From Gracilimonas sp. (GTDB lineage: Bacteria > Bacteroidota > Rhodothermia > Balneolales > Balneolaceae), in the NCBI RefSeq assembly GCF_017641085.1, contig NZ_JAEPPI010000001.1, forward strand, positions 868,001-932,000: DNA of 64,000 nucleotides, read 5' to 3'. This document shows, piece by piece, positions 25,811 through 35,100 of this stretch. A program made the position numbers and the translations under genes. The stretch's first letter is position 1; each line of letters starts with the position of its first letter. Below the pieces are notes generated by a model. That model saw only the letters and a list, made by a program, of their open reading frames with translations. It was not told where the DNA came from and did no database searches.

Positions 25811-27260
25811 GTTCCAACGCAGTTAGCATGGGGATGAACTTGAGATTGGTTTCATCCCATTCTTTTTGAGGGTTTGAGTCCTCAACAATACCACATCCTG
25901 CAAAAAATCTCACCTCATTAGATTTAATTAATCCGCTGCGGATTGCCACCACAAACTCTCCCTCGCCGTTTGCATTAATCCAGCCAACCGGAGCGGCGTA
26001 CCATCCTCGGTCAAAATGTTCGAGCTTGCTGATGTATGGCATCGCTGTTTCCCGAGGGTACCCGCCAACAGCCGGTGTGGGATGGAGGCGGGAAAGAACT
26101 TCCGTTCTTGAAACGCCTTCTTTAATGCGGGCATGAACCGGCGTGTAAAGGTGCTGTACATTGGAAAGCTTTTTCACTCCCGGAGTTATCGGGTGTTCGA
26201 AGACATCCGAAAAGCGCTGCAGGTTCTCTTCAATAGCGTCCAGTACAAAAGCATGTTCGCTGAGGTCTTTTTGGCTGTGCAGAAGCTCGTATTCAAGTAC
26301 CGCATCTTCAGAAGCAGTTTTGCCCCGTGAAATACTACCTGCAAGTCCCTCGGTGAGTACTTCACGGTCGTGAAAGGAAGCCAGTCGTTCCGGGGTGCTG
26401 CCTATAAAGCTGGACTCCCCATTCTGACTGATTAAAAAGGAGTAGCAGTCCGGATACTGATTTCGCAGGTGATTGAGCAAGCGGGTGTCGGATACCGGTT
26501 CTTTTAGCTTAACGTTCAGCTCGCGTGCGAGCACAATTTTCTTAAACTCCCCGGATTTAATCAGGTCGGTGGCGTTCTCAACAGAATCCACCCATTTGCG
26601 GTAATCGTCTGAATCGGTATCAGGAGTGTTAATTTCAGAGGTAAAAGATTTTTTCGACTCGATATGGTAGGTGCCGGCGTCACAAATCCGGTCAAGACTG
26701 TCAAAAGTATCGACAAACGAGTTATAGATATCGGTCTCCGAAGCGGTCGATTCAATTTTCTTGGTTACGGTTAATACAGTGAATTTTCCTTCACGTACCA
26801 GCACCCATTCGGGTAAACTGAATGAACCCGCTCCAAATTCTCGCCATTGTTTCCCGATGTTGTGATCAAAAAATGAAAAACCACCCAACAGGTGAACGGA
26901 AGCCAAATGATGCTTAAGGTTGGTAATGTGATGAACGGTATTCAGCAGTTCTTTTCCCCGATCGGAAGCATTCCTGAACCGCTGCTGACCGGTGGTTTGA
27001 ATACGGGCCAAAGAACCGGCTGCGGCAATAGAAAACTCTGCCGAAGGCTTTTCCCAATAATATTGAAAAGTATCTTTATCAGGATATTGCTCCAAAACGG
27101 CGAGCGCATCTACGGAAGGAATCTGAATTGAAAAGGACAGATATTGATATTGCTTCCGGTTTTCAGAAATAAAATCTATAGCCTCGAAGAGGTCAAGCTT
27201 TGACACCTGTTGCCTGAAGCATTCTTTCACATCTTGTAAGGCTGGATTCTGTGAATCCAT
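25797..27260 (-). CDS. menF: isochorismate synthase MenF
   Basis: This 487-residue chorismate-binding enzyme converts chorismate to isochorismate, the entry to menaquinone synthesis. C-terminal signatures are FIGSTPERLA, LTEGLAGSISRG, LHPTPAVGGYPRE and FFAGCGIVEDSNPQKEWDE. It heads menF-menD-menH, and this context points to menaquinone rather than siderophore synthesis (EntC). The first 200 residues are variable, as usual in the family. Confidence 0.93.
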   Translation of the reverse strand: MDSQNPALQDVKECFRQQVSKLDLFEAIDFISENRKQYQYLSFSIQIPSVDALAVLEQYPDKDTFQYYWEKPSAEFSIAAAGSLARIQTTGQQRFRNASDRGKELLNTVHHITNLKHHLASVHLLGGFSFFDHNIGKQWREFGAGSFSLPEWVLVREGKFTVLTVTKKIESTASETDIYNSFVDTFDSLDRICDAGTYHIESKKSFTSEINTPDTDSDDYRKWVDSVENATDLIKSGEFKKIVLARELNVKLKEPVSDTRLLNHLRNQYPDCYSFLISQNGESSFIGSTPERLASFHDREVLTEGLAGSISRGKTASEDAVLEYELLHSQKDLSEHAFVLDAIEENLQRFSDVFEHPITPGVKKLSNVQHLYTPVHARIKEGVSRTEVLSRLHPTPAVGGYPRETAMPYISKLEHFDRGWYAAPVGWINANGEGEFVVAIRSGLIKSNEVRFFAGCGIVEDSNPQKEWDETNLKFIPMLTALEHARK

Positions 27261-27450
27261 ATATTAGCTGTAGTTTAGTTTTCAATCTAAATTGAAAGTA
27301 CGGATTATTACAGCAATGTTAAACTAATTTTAGTTCCTGTTTTTTAGAACTTGTTGAGTCTTTCTTATACAATGAAATAGGATGGATCAGAGACACAAAA
27401 AAGCAGGGTGAAGATAAGCCTGACGAAAAGAGATGTACGCTTTTATACGC

Positions 27451-27726
27451 TTATTGGGCATCATCATCTTCGCCGGTAGCGTAGGGATTATAGATCCCGT
27501 GCTCGGTGGGCTCATACTCGGCAAGCTTAAAGAAATGATTCCAGGCGGCTTCGCTTTTTCCGTTATCATCAACCCAGGTTGGGTGACTTTGCTTAATGAG
27601 CCCAACTACACGCTTGGCATAGGTAACGCGCTCTTCGGTGTCTTCTATTCGGGGAAGGGCAGCAATCATTAAATCTAAATTGTAGCCGCAGTCAAAGTCT
27701 TTGGGTTTTTGTTGGTGTATAAACAT
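27451..27726 (-). CDS. DUF4290-like small protein
   Basis: This 91-residue protein carries the pattern FDCGYNLDLMIAALPRIEDTEERVTYAKRVVGLI, a SEAAWNHFFKLAEYE stretch, and ends with YNPY. It resembles DUF4290, a family of unknown function largely restricted to Bacteroidetes and relatives, but is shorter than most members. It lies upstream of menF on the same strand with a 190-nt gap. Confidence 0.65.
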   Translation of the reverse strand: MFIHQQKPKDFDCGYNLDLMIAALPRIEDTEERVTYAKRVVGLIKQSHPTWVDDNGKSEAAWNHFFKLAEYEPTEHGIYNPYATGEDDDAQ

Positions 27727-27859
27727 GAATTGAGATAGGTTGTAATAATTCTGCAGGAAAATAAGCCATAATGGGGATAGATTAAAATTGAATATGCTGT
27801 ATTTACGGTGGGATAAAATTTTCAGTCAATATATCTCAGACTATCGGTGAATTATTTCT

Positions 27860-27867
27860 TAGTTTTG
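27860..27867 (+). promoter_or_regulatory. candidate -7 element of the cysteine synthase gene
   Basis: TAGTTTTG matches TAnnTTTG exactly and lies 36 nt before the start codon at 27904. No good TTTG partner is seen 19-21 bp upstream. Confidence 0.4.
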
Positions 27868-27903
27868 AGAATTAGATAAGAAAACATCAACACGAAGAAA
27901 TTT

Positions 27904-28896
27904 ATGTATCACAATTCCATACTGGAAGCGGTTGGCAACACCCCGCTTATCAAGCTGAACCATGTAAACGGAAATTCAGAAGGCACACTGTTAGCTAAAG
28001 TAGAATATTTCAATCCGGGACATAGCATTAAGGATCGTATTGCGATCAAAATGATTGATGATGCGGAAGAAAAAGGTTTGCTTAAACCGGGTGGGACCAT
28101 TATTGAAGGCACTTCAGGAAATACAGGGATGGGACTGGCCCTGGTAGCCGTTACCCGGGGTTATAAATGCATATTTACTACCACCGACAAGCAAAGTAAA
28201 TCGAAAGTGGATTTACTCAGGGCTTTGGGGGCTGAAGTGATTGTTTGTCCCACAAACGTGGAAGCCGATCACCCCGACAGTTACTACTCTGTTGCTAAAC
28301 GACTCAGTGAGGAGATCGAGAATTCATACTATCCCAACCAGTATGATAACAAGAGTAATTTTGCTGCTCACTATGAAACAACCGGACCGGAAATTTGGGA
28401 GCAGACGGAAGGCAAAATCACCCACTATGTAGCCGGGATGGGTACGGGCGGTACGATTTCAGGAACAGGGAAATTCCTGAAAGAGAAAAATCCGGATATC
28501 AAGGTAATTGGTATCGACAGTGTGGGTTCGGTGTACAAGAAATACTTCGAAACCGGTGAGTTTGATAAGAATGAAATCAAGCCCTACATGACCGAGGGAA
28601 TCGGGGAAGATATCATTCCCGGGACCATCGATTTTGATTATGTGGACGACGTGCTTCAGGTTAATGATAAAGACTCAGCATTGGTAACCCGCCGCCTTGC
28701 CCGCGAAGAGGGACTGTTGATTGGCTGGTCTTGTGGCGCAGCCGTAAAAGGTGCGCTGGACTATATTGAAGAACATCCATTGGGCAAGGATGATGTTATG
28801 GTCATCATTATGCCCGACAGCGGTACCCGTTATATTGGTAAGGTGTATAATGACGAATGGATGAAAGAGCAGGGTTTTCTGAACGAAGACGAATAA
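27904..28896 (+). CDS. PLP-dependent cysteine synthase / cystathionine beta-synthase
   Basis: This 330-residue fold-type II PLP enzyme has the PLP lysine in the HSIKDRIA motif (about residue 43), the substrate loop EGTSGNTGMGLA, and the phosphate cradle GMGTGGTISGTGKF. The chain ends soon after MPDSGTRYIGKVYND, with no regulatory CBS domain. Related proteins are annotated either as O-acetylserine sulfhydrylase (CysK/CysM) or as short cystathionine beta-synthase; the sequence alone does not decide. A DUF3467 gene follows 46 nt downstream. Confidence 0.88.
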   Translation: MYHNSILEAVGNTPLIKLNHVNGNSEGTLLAKVEYFNPGHSIKDRIAIKMIDDAEEKGLLKPGGTIIEGTSGNTGMGLALVAVTRGYKCIFTTTDKQSKSKVDLLRALGAEVIVCPTNVEADHPDSYYSVAKRLSEEIENSYYPNQYDNKSNFAAHYETTGPEIWEQTEGKITHYVAGMGTGGTISGTGKFLKEKNPDIKVIGIDSVGSVYKKYFETGEFDKNEIKPYMTEGIGEDIIPGTIDFDYVDDVLQVNDKDSALVTRRLAREEGLLIGWSCGAAVKGALDYIEEHPLGKDDVMVIIMPDSGTRYIGKVYNDEWMKEQGFLNEDE

Positions 28897-28942
28897 TTTT
28901 TGTATCTACGGTTAACTATTACAAGACAGAAAAAAGGAATGT

Positions 28943-29260
28943 ATGGCTAAGAAAGATCAGACGATGAATCCCGGTAAAATGGAAATTGAATTGAAGGAAG
29001 AGGAGGCCACGGGTACGTATTCGAACCTGGTGATGATTACGCATTCACCTTCCGAGTTTATCCTGGATTTTATCGCGGTGATGCCCGGAGTTCCTAAAGC
29101 CCGGGTTGTGAAGCGAATGATCCTGACTCCGGATCACGCCAAACGACTGGCCAATGCCCTTAACGACAATGTTGCTCGCTACGAGCAGGAGCATGGCGCC
29201 ATCAGTTCCAATGAGAAAGTGGATATGCATATGTACCGGGGGCCGCAGCCGGAAGCGTAG
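28943..29260 (+). CDS. DUF3467 protein
   Basis: This 105-residue protein matches the DUF3467 pattern: ATGTYSNLVMITHSPSEF, then DFIAVMPG and ARVVKRMILTPDHAKRLANALNDNV. The family is small and soluble, resembling a minimal single-domain nucleic-acid-binding fold; its function is unknown. It may share a transcript with the cysteine synthase gene upstream. Confidence 0.85.
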   Translation: MAKKDQTMNPGKMEIELKEEEATGTYSNLVMITHSPSEFILDFIAVMPGVPKARVVKRMILTPDHAKRLANALNDNVARYEQEHGAISSNEKVDMHMYRGPQPEA

Positions 29261-29270
29261 GAACTTCGAA

Positions 29271-29288
29271 CCTGCCTTTGCAGGCAGG
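29271..29288. repeat. short palindromic repeat CCTGCCT/AGGCAGG
   Basis: The arms CCTGCCT (29271-29277) and AGGCAGG (29282-29288) flank a TTGC loop. They are the same arms as the palindromes inserted in the attC sites at 765 and 3042, but with a shorter loop. Confidence 0.75.
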
Positions 29289-29384
29289 CAGACAAGGAAC
29301 ACCGAACATTGAACGATAAAGTGTTGCTTTTTTTACTCGCTAAAATGCTCTTCGTCTGGGAAAAGGGTTGGCTATACTTAAAAT

Positions 29385-29409
29385 CGCTCTGACGCTCTGC
29401 GTCGGAGCG
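29385..29409 (-). terminator. candidate terminator of the lptF-lptG unit
   Basis: CGCTCTGACGC (29385-29395) and GCGTCGGAGCG (29399-29409) form an 11-bp stem with one mismatch and a 3-nt loop. Read on the minus strand, 10 nt after the lptG stop, it is followed by ATTTTAAG. Confidence 0.55.
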
Positions 29410-29419
29410 AAATAGGCGG

Positions 29420-30502
29420 TTATTTTTTCGCCTCTATCAATAGACCGATCCCCAAAAGGAAGAAAAAGATATGGGGAAGTGTGGCGGCTAATTCAGGGGA
29501 AAGTGTTCCATAATACCCGAAGGGCTCAATAATTTTCATGAAGGCCAGGTATAGGAAACTAATGGTGAGTCCGGCTGCTAAATAAGCTCCCTTTCCACCT
29601 CGCCGGCGCACGCTGGCAAATGAAAAGCCTACAATTATGACCACGATAATGGAAAAAGGGTAGGCCAGCCTTCCATAAAATTGCACTTGCGGGATTTCAA
29701 TGCCGCCTGCACCGCTTCGTTCAATGGAAGCTATGTAATCCCGTGCTTCTTCATAGGTCAGCTGATAAACATCAGAAGTAGTGCGGGCCAGGTCGCGTGG
29801 GAACACATTCAGTACCGTATCCTTCTTTATAAAATCTTCTTCCTCATATCCTACATCCGTGAACACCCGTTCGGTTCCGCTTTCCAGCCTCCAGCTTTGG
29901 GTTGAATCCACCCATTCCATCCGGTTAGCACGTGTGCTTTTTATGATTTGCTGATCTTTAAACTGAATGAGCCGGATGCGATATGCAATTTGCTGGTTCT
30001 TATCGAAGTAGTTTACCTGGAGTTTGGTATCGGGTGAAGGCTGCCGGTAAATATCACTGCGGTCAATTTTCTCGGATTTATCCTGCAGGTATTGTTCTTC
30101 AAAAGCAATCCGCTGGGCATTGGATTTAGGGATGACGTGTGCGTCCAACAGGCTGATCCCACCAGCACAAAGGGCCGCAAAAACAATGTAGGGTACAATC
30201 ATGCGGTACAGGCTAACCCCGGCCGCTTTCAGTGCGGTTATCTCCAGTCGGTCCGACAACTGTCCGGTGAGAAAAAGGCAGGCTACAAAAACAGCTACAG
30301 GGAGTACCAGACGGGTCATTTCCGGAACATAATTCAGGTAATAATTCCTGAATATTTCTGCCATCTGAGCTCCCTGATCGGCAAAGTCATCGCTGTTCTC
30401 GGAAAAGTCGATCATGATGAAAATAAAGATCAACATGAGCAGCACAAAAGCCGTGATGGCAAACAGACGCAGAAATATATATTTATCAAAATGTTTAATC
30501 AC
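29420..30502 (-). CDS. lptG: LPS export permease LptG (YjgQ family)
   Basis: This 360-residue inner-membrane protein has three helices near the N-terminus (first about 13-35) and three at the C-terminus around a periplasmic jelly-roll domain, as in the YjgP/YjgQ family. It begins MIKHFDKYIFLRLFAIT and has a TALKAAGVSLYRM motif that contacts the ATPase. With LptF and LptB it forms the transporter that extracts lipopolysaccharide. It overlaps lptF by 8 nt. Which of the pair is LptF or LptG is assigned by order and size. Confidence 0.87.
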   Translation of the reverse strand: MIKHFDKYIFLRLFAITAFVLLMLIFIFIMIDFSENSDDFADQGAQMAEIFRNYYLNYVPEMTRLVLPVAVFVACLFLTGQLSDRLEITALKAAGVSLYRMIVPYIVFAALCAGGISLLDAHVIPKSNAQRIAFEEQYLQDKSEKIDRSDIYRQPSPDTKLQVNYFDKNQQIAYRIRLIQFKDQQIIKSTRANRMEWVDSTQSWRLESGTERVFTDVGYEEEDFIKKDTVLNVFPRDLARTTSDVYQLTYEEARDYIASIERSGAGGIEIPQVQFYGRLAYPFSIIVVIIVGFSFASVRRRGGKGAYLAAGLTISFLYLAFMKIIEPFGYYGTLSPELAATLPHIFFFLLGIGLLIEAKK

Positions 30503-31922
30503 GGTTTCGGAACAGCTTGGTAATTCGAATGTCGGTTGTCAGGTGAATGATAAGGTACGCTCCTACTAAGGAAAGAACCACGTTAAACGTCCACATGCCT
30601 ACTAAGGGGGTGATAAAAAGCCGGTCGGCCAGTTTTTCTCCCTGTATCAAAGAAACCCAGTAAAAAGTCAGAACCACGGTACTGATGAGGGCAGCAAAAC
30701 CAAAATTACCACGTTTGGTCATAATACCAACCGGTGCGCCAAAAAGGATGAACACTACACAGGCAAACGGAATGGATAATTTTTTGTGAATCTCCACCAG
30801 GTAGCGGGCTATTCTTTTTTTGCGCCACTCGACATTAGCGTTTATTGATTCCACTTTATTCCGGTATTCCTTCATCTGACGAATGGATTCTTCCACGAAG
30901 ATGCGCTGTATTTCAGCTTTGGGAAAGGTGTTTGTAACCAAATAGGGGCTTTCAATGGAGGTGATGTAATCCAGTGTGTCTGGCAGTACTTTTTTGGGGT
31001 TGAAGTAAGAGGTTCTTCCGGTGTATTTATCCTCAGGGTAAACCATGGTGTTTTCACTCATGTTAATCCTCTGCTCCTCAATTTCTGTAAACAGTGAATC
31101 AACTACAGCAATCATAGCTCTGGAACTCATGGTACGGTCGCTTCGGTTGCGGTCTTCAGGGTCGGAGCGCATGAATGACAGGTCGGAAAGGTCCAGCGTC
31201 ATGATGTGTTTGTCAAACCGGTTACGTTCTATCATGGTCTCATTTCGCCGGTCGGTAGCAAGAAACTTCAGGCTGGTTCCTTGTATCAGGTGAAGGGTGA
31301 GGGCTTGTTCTCCTTTACTAACGAGCAGTCCCTTATCGGCAACAATGTAGGCGCGGTCGCGATTGTTTTCGGGCTTTTGGAATAGGGTAATATCATAAAG
31401 GCTGTCGGTTTCGCTGTCAATCCGTTCAACAAGAAAGGTATATCCTTCGATGCCATCGTAAAACGTGTTGGGTTTGAGATCGAAACCGGGCTTTTTGAGG
31501 CGAATGTCTATAAACAACGAGCGCGCTTTTTGATTCGCTTCCGGTAACACATTATTTGAGAACCATGCCAGCCCGATAAACAGAAGGACAGAGGCAATTA
31601 ACACCGGGCGTATAATTTTCATGGGGTTGATGCCAGAGGCCCGCAGCGCGGTGAGCTCGTTCAACTCTGAAAACTTGCCGAAAGCCATCAGCGTGGCTAC
31701 AAGAACAGCCATAGGAGCAGCCAGCACAACCATATAGGCCAGGTTCGTAATAATAAGCTCAACAATGATGAGCAAGGGAATATCCTTGCCAATTAGCTTG
31801 TCGATATGCAGAATCAGGAACTGCATCAACAGCAAAAACATGAGGGTAAAAAAACAGAACAGAAAAGGGCTCAGGTGCCTTTTAAGCAGGTCTATCTGAA
31901 GTTTGTTGATGAATTTATTCAA
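30495..31922 (-). CDS. lptF: LPS export permease LptF (YjgP family)
   Basis: This 475-residue YjgP/YjgQ-family protein starts with KLQIDLLKRHLSPFLFCFFTLMFLLLMQFLI. An ELTALRASGINPMKIIRP coupling segment, a long periplasmic domain of about residues 105-370 and three C-terminal helices follow. It is longer than E. coli LptF (366 residues) because of an enlarged periplasmic part, common in Bacteroidetes. It is the first gene of the pair and is divergent from sprA. Confidence 0.87.
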   Translation of the reverse strand: MNKFINKLQIDLLKRHLSPFLFCFFTLMFLLLMQFLILHIDKLIGKDIPLLIIVELIITNLAYMVVLAAPMAVLVATLMAFGKFSELNELTALRASGINPMKIIRPVLIASVLLFIGLAWFSNNVLPEANQKARSLFIDIRLKKPGFDLKPNTFYDGIEGYTFLVERIDSETDSLYDITLFQKPENNRDRAYIVADKGLLVSKGEQALTLHLIQGTSLKFLATDRRNETMIERNRFDKHIMTLDLSDLSFMRSDPEDRNRSDRTMSSRAMIAVVDSLFTEIEEQRINMSENTMVYPEDKYTGRTSYFNPKKVLPDTLDYITSIESPYLVTNTFPKAEIQRIFVEESIRQMKEYRNKVESINANVEWRKKRIARYLVEIHKKLSIPFACVVFILFGAPVGIMTKRGNFGFAALISTVVLTFYWVSLIQGEKLADRLFITPLVGMWTFNVVLSLVGAYLIIHLTTDIRITKLFRNRD

Positions 31923-32150
31923 AGCTTGCTGTTGCTCGGGTACTTTTTAATTTTCACAGACGTAAATAATAGACAATTTCCGCTTATAAATTAAAGGATG
32001 GATTATCGTATTATACTTTCAACATATTCAAATATATAGTATTATCGACCGCACCCATTCATCTACAAACTAATTTAGAATAAAAAACAGATCCGCCTAT
32101 CGCCTAACGCTACAGACAATAAGTAATAACCGAGTCAGTAATTAAAGCCG

Positions 32151-35100
32151 GTGCATTCTTTTTTTAAGTTAGTTTATTACCTGCCATTCGTATGTTTGAT
32201 GAATGGATTGCTGTTGGTTGGTGTATCTGCACAAGATACCAGCGATACTACAAAAACAGTCAGCGAGGCGGATAGTACCCTTGAAGGGGTGAAATTTATC
32301 TACCGTCCACCTCAAGGTCCGGTGAGTAATAAAAGAGTAGTAAAGCCCGGAAACCTTTATTACATCAAGCTTTCCAAAGAGCAGTATCAGGCTACCTGGG
32401 ATTCTGCCGATACCTACCGCATCACCCACAAGATTGACGGTATTGAAGTATCTTCGCCTCAAATTTTCAATTTTGAGCAATACGTAGCTGAAAAGCGTAA
32501 ACAGCAGGAAAAAGAGATACGATTTAACCTGATTGAGGAAGGTAAGAGAGAAAGCCAGCAACAACGCGGCCTGCTTGATTTCAGCCTGCAAATTCCGGGC
32601 GGACAATCATCGGTATTTACAACCATTTTTGGAAAACCTGAGGTAAACCTGCGTGTTAACGGTTCAGCGAATATGAACGTTGGGGTTTCCATACAGAATA
32701 TTGAAAATCCCACCATTGAGCCGGATTTACAACGCCGGGTTGATCCGACCTTCAACCAAAACCTGCAGCTGAATATTCAGGGAACCATCGGGGACAAGCT
32801 TACCATTGCCACCGACTGGGATACGGAAAGGGCATTCGACTTCCAAAACCGCCTGAGTATTGTGTACGAGGGATATGAGGATGAAATCATCAAGCGGATT
32901 GAGATGGGTAACGTGTCGATGGAGACCGGGAACTCACTTATTCGTGGAGGGGCATCCCTTTTTGGAATTAAATCGATTGCCGAACTCGGGCCGCTGCGAC
33001 TGACATCCGTTGTTTCACAACAAAAAGGGGAGAGCGACACTCAAACTATCACCGGGGGTTCGCAGGAAACTCAATTCTCCATCAGGCCAATTGAATATCA
33101 GAACAACCGCCACTTCTTCCTGGATTTCTACAACCGGCAGGAATTTGAATCCAACGTTTCAAATCCTCAACAAAAGACCCAGGCTTACCAGATTTCAGAT
33201 ATCCGGGTGTGGATATCCGAACCTCAGATTAATACAACTGATCCTGAGGCAGTGCGAGCTGCATCGTTCGTTGATTTGGGTGTGAATGACCGGGGTGATG
33301 GGACCTTTGGCCTTCCCACTGAGGCAGCTGATGTGATTGATGACAACACCCTGGAAAACAACAGGAGTAATCTTAGCGCTGCTGCCGATGATTTTGGGGT
33401 TGCCGGCAATGACTTCTACAATGGATATTTCCGGCCGCTAACAGAAGGTGCCGATTACACCATCGATAAAGCCCTGGGATTTATCAGCCTGAACCGGTCA
33501 CTCAGTTCGGGTGCCTACCTTGCCGTTTCCTTTATCAGGCAACCGGTTGGAGGTGAGAACTCTCCGGCTGAAATTGGAGATATATCTCCCCGTTCATCTA
33601 ACGAGTTGACCTATTTAAAACTTCTGCGAACGGATAACCCAACCCCGGATTTAAAATCCTGGCCTCTTACCATGCGTAACTTCTACTCGCTGGGTGTTTC
33701 TAATCTGACGGCAGATGGGCTGGAGCTTGATCTTAAGTTTACTCAGGGTAACGTTGATGACACTAACCTCCCCAACCTGAACACCCCGCTGTTACAGGTG
33801 CTGGGCCTGGACAGGGTAAATACCCAAGGTGCTGCACAGCCTGATAACCTTATTGACTTTTCCGGCTATGTACTGGATCCTCGAAACGGAAGCATCATGT
33901 TTCCATACCTGGAGCCTTTCGGAAACAGGATTACCGAGCTCCTGGAGTCAACCTCTTCCTCTGACTCTTTGGTACAGGCTCTGTCCTACACCGAATTATA
34001 TAATGAAAAACAGACCACGGCTGATGAAAGTCCCAAGAATAATTACTACCGCATTGAGGGGACTTCAAAAGGCGGAGTGTCGGGAAATTTCTCACTTGGG
34101 TTTAGCCTGGTTGAAGGTTCGGTAAAAGTATTTGCGAATGGAACCCAACTAACTGAAGGCGTTGATTATGAGGTGGATTATTCTTTTGGCCTGATTACTA
34201 TTTTGAGTGAGCAGTATCTGGCTTCCGGTCAGGATATTCGGATCGAGTATGAGAACAACCAACTGAATGTAATTGGGCAGAAGAACTTTACCGGGCTACG
34301 GGCCGAGTACCAAGTAAGTGAGGATATCAGTATTGGAGGAACGTACTTTAAGCTGAAGGAACAGCCCCTTTCCGATAAAATCAGAATTGGGAATGAGTCG
34401 ATTAATAACACCATTCTTGGGATGGATGCAGATGCGGAATTCGACACACCATGGCTTACCCGCTTCATCGATAAAATCCCGCTGCTGCAGACCAAGGCCG
34501 AGTCTAACATCAGCGTAAGCGGAGAATTTGCTCAGCTTCGCCCGGATGTGGCACAAACCAATGCCGTGCGTGATGCTATTGATAACAATGAGCTTTTTAA
34601 AGATGAAGTGAACGGTTTGTCTTTTATAGATGACTTTGAGGGCTCGGAAATCAGCATCACCTTTACAAGCCCAACCCGTTGGGAGCTGGCTGCAGCTCCG
34701 GCAGCTATTCCCGGTTACGGCCCCGACCAAGCCTTTTTTGATAATCCCGATGCCACGCTGAACAACTCGCTGGAATCCAAGATTGCCCGCTCTGACCTGA
34801 GAAGTCAGTTTTCCTGGTACACCATTCCCAGAAACATATCGAGTATATTGGGGAATGCACGTGGGACGCCGGAATCAGAGACTACGCCAACCGAAGAGGT
34901 TTTCCCCGGAAAGGAAACGAATAACGCCCAGGATGAAGTCATTAATACCCTGGATGTGTACTACAATCCCACCGAGCGGGGCCCCTATAATTACAATACC
35001 GATTTAAGGAATAAGCTGGAGAACGAGCCGGAAAACCAGTGGGGAGGAATGACGGCGGCACTTCCATCGGGGCAGGAAGATCTTACGCAGAATAACATAG

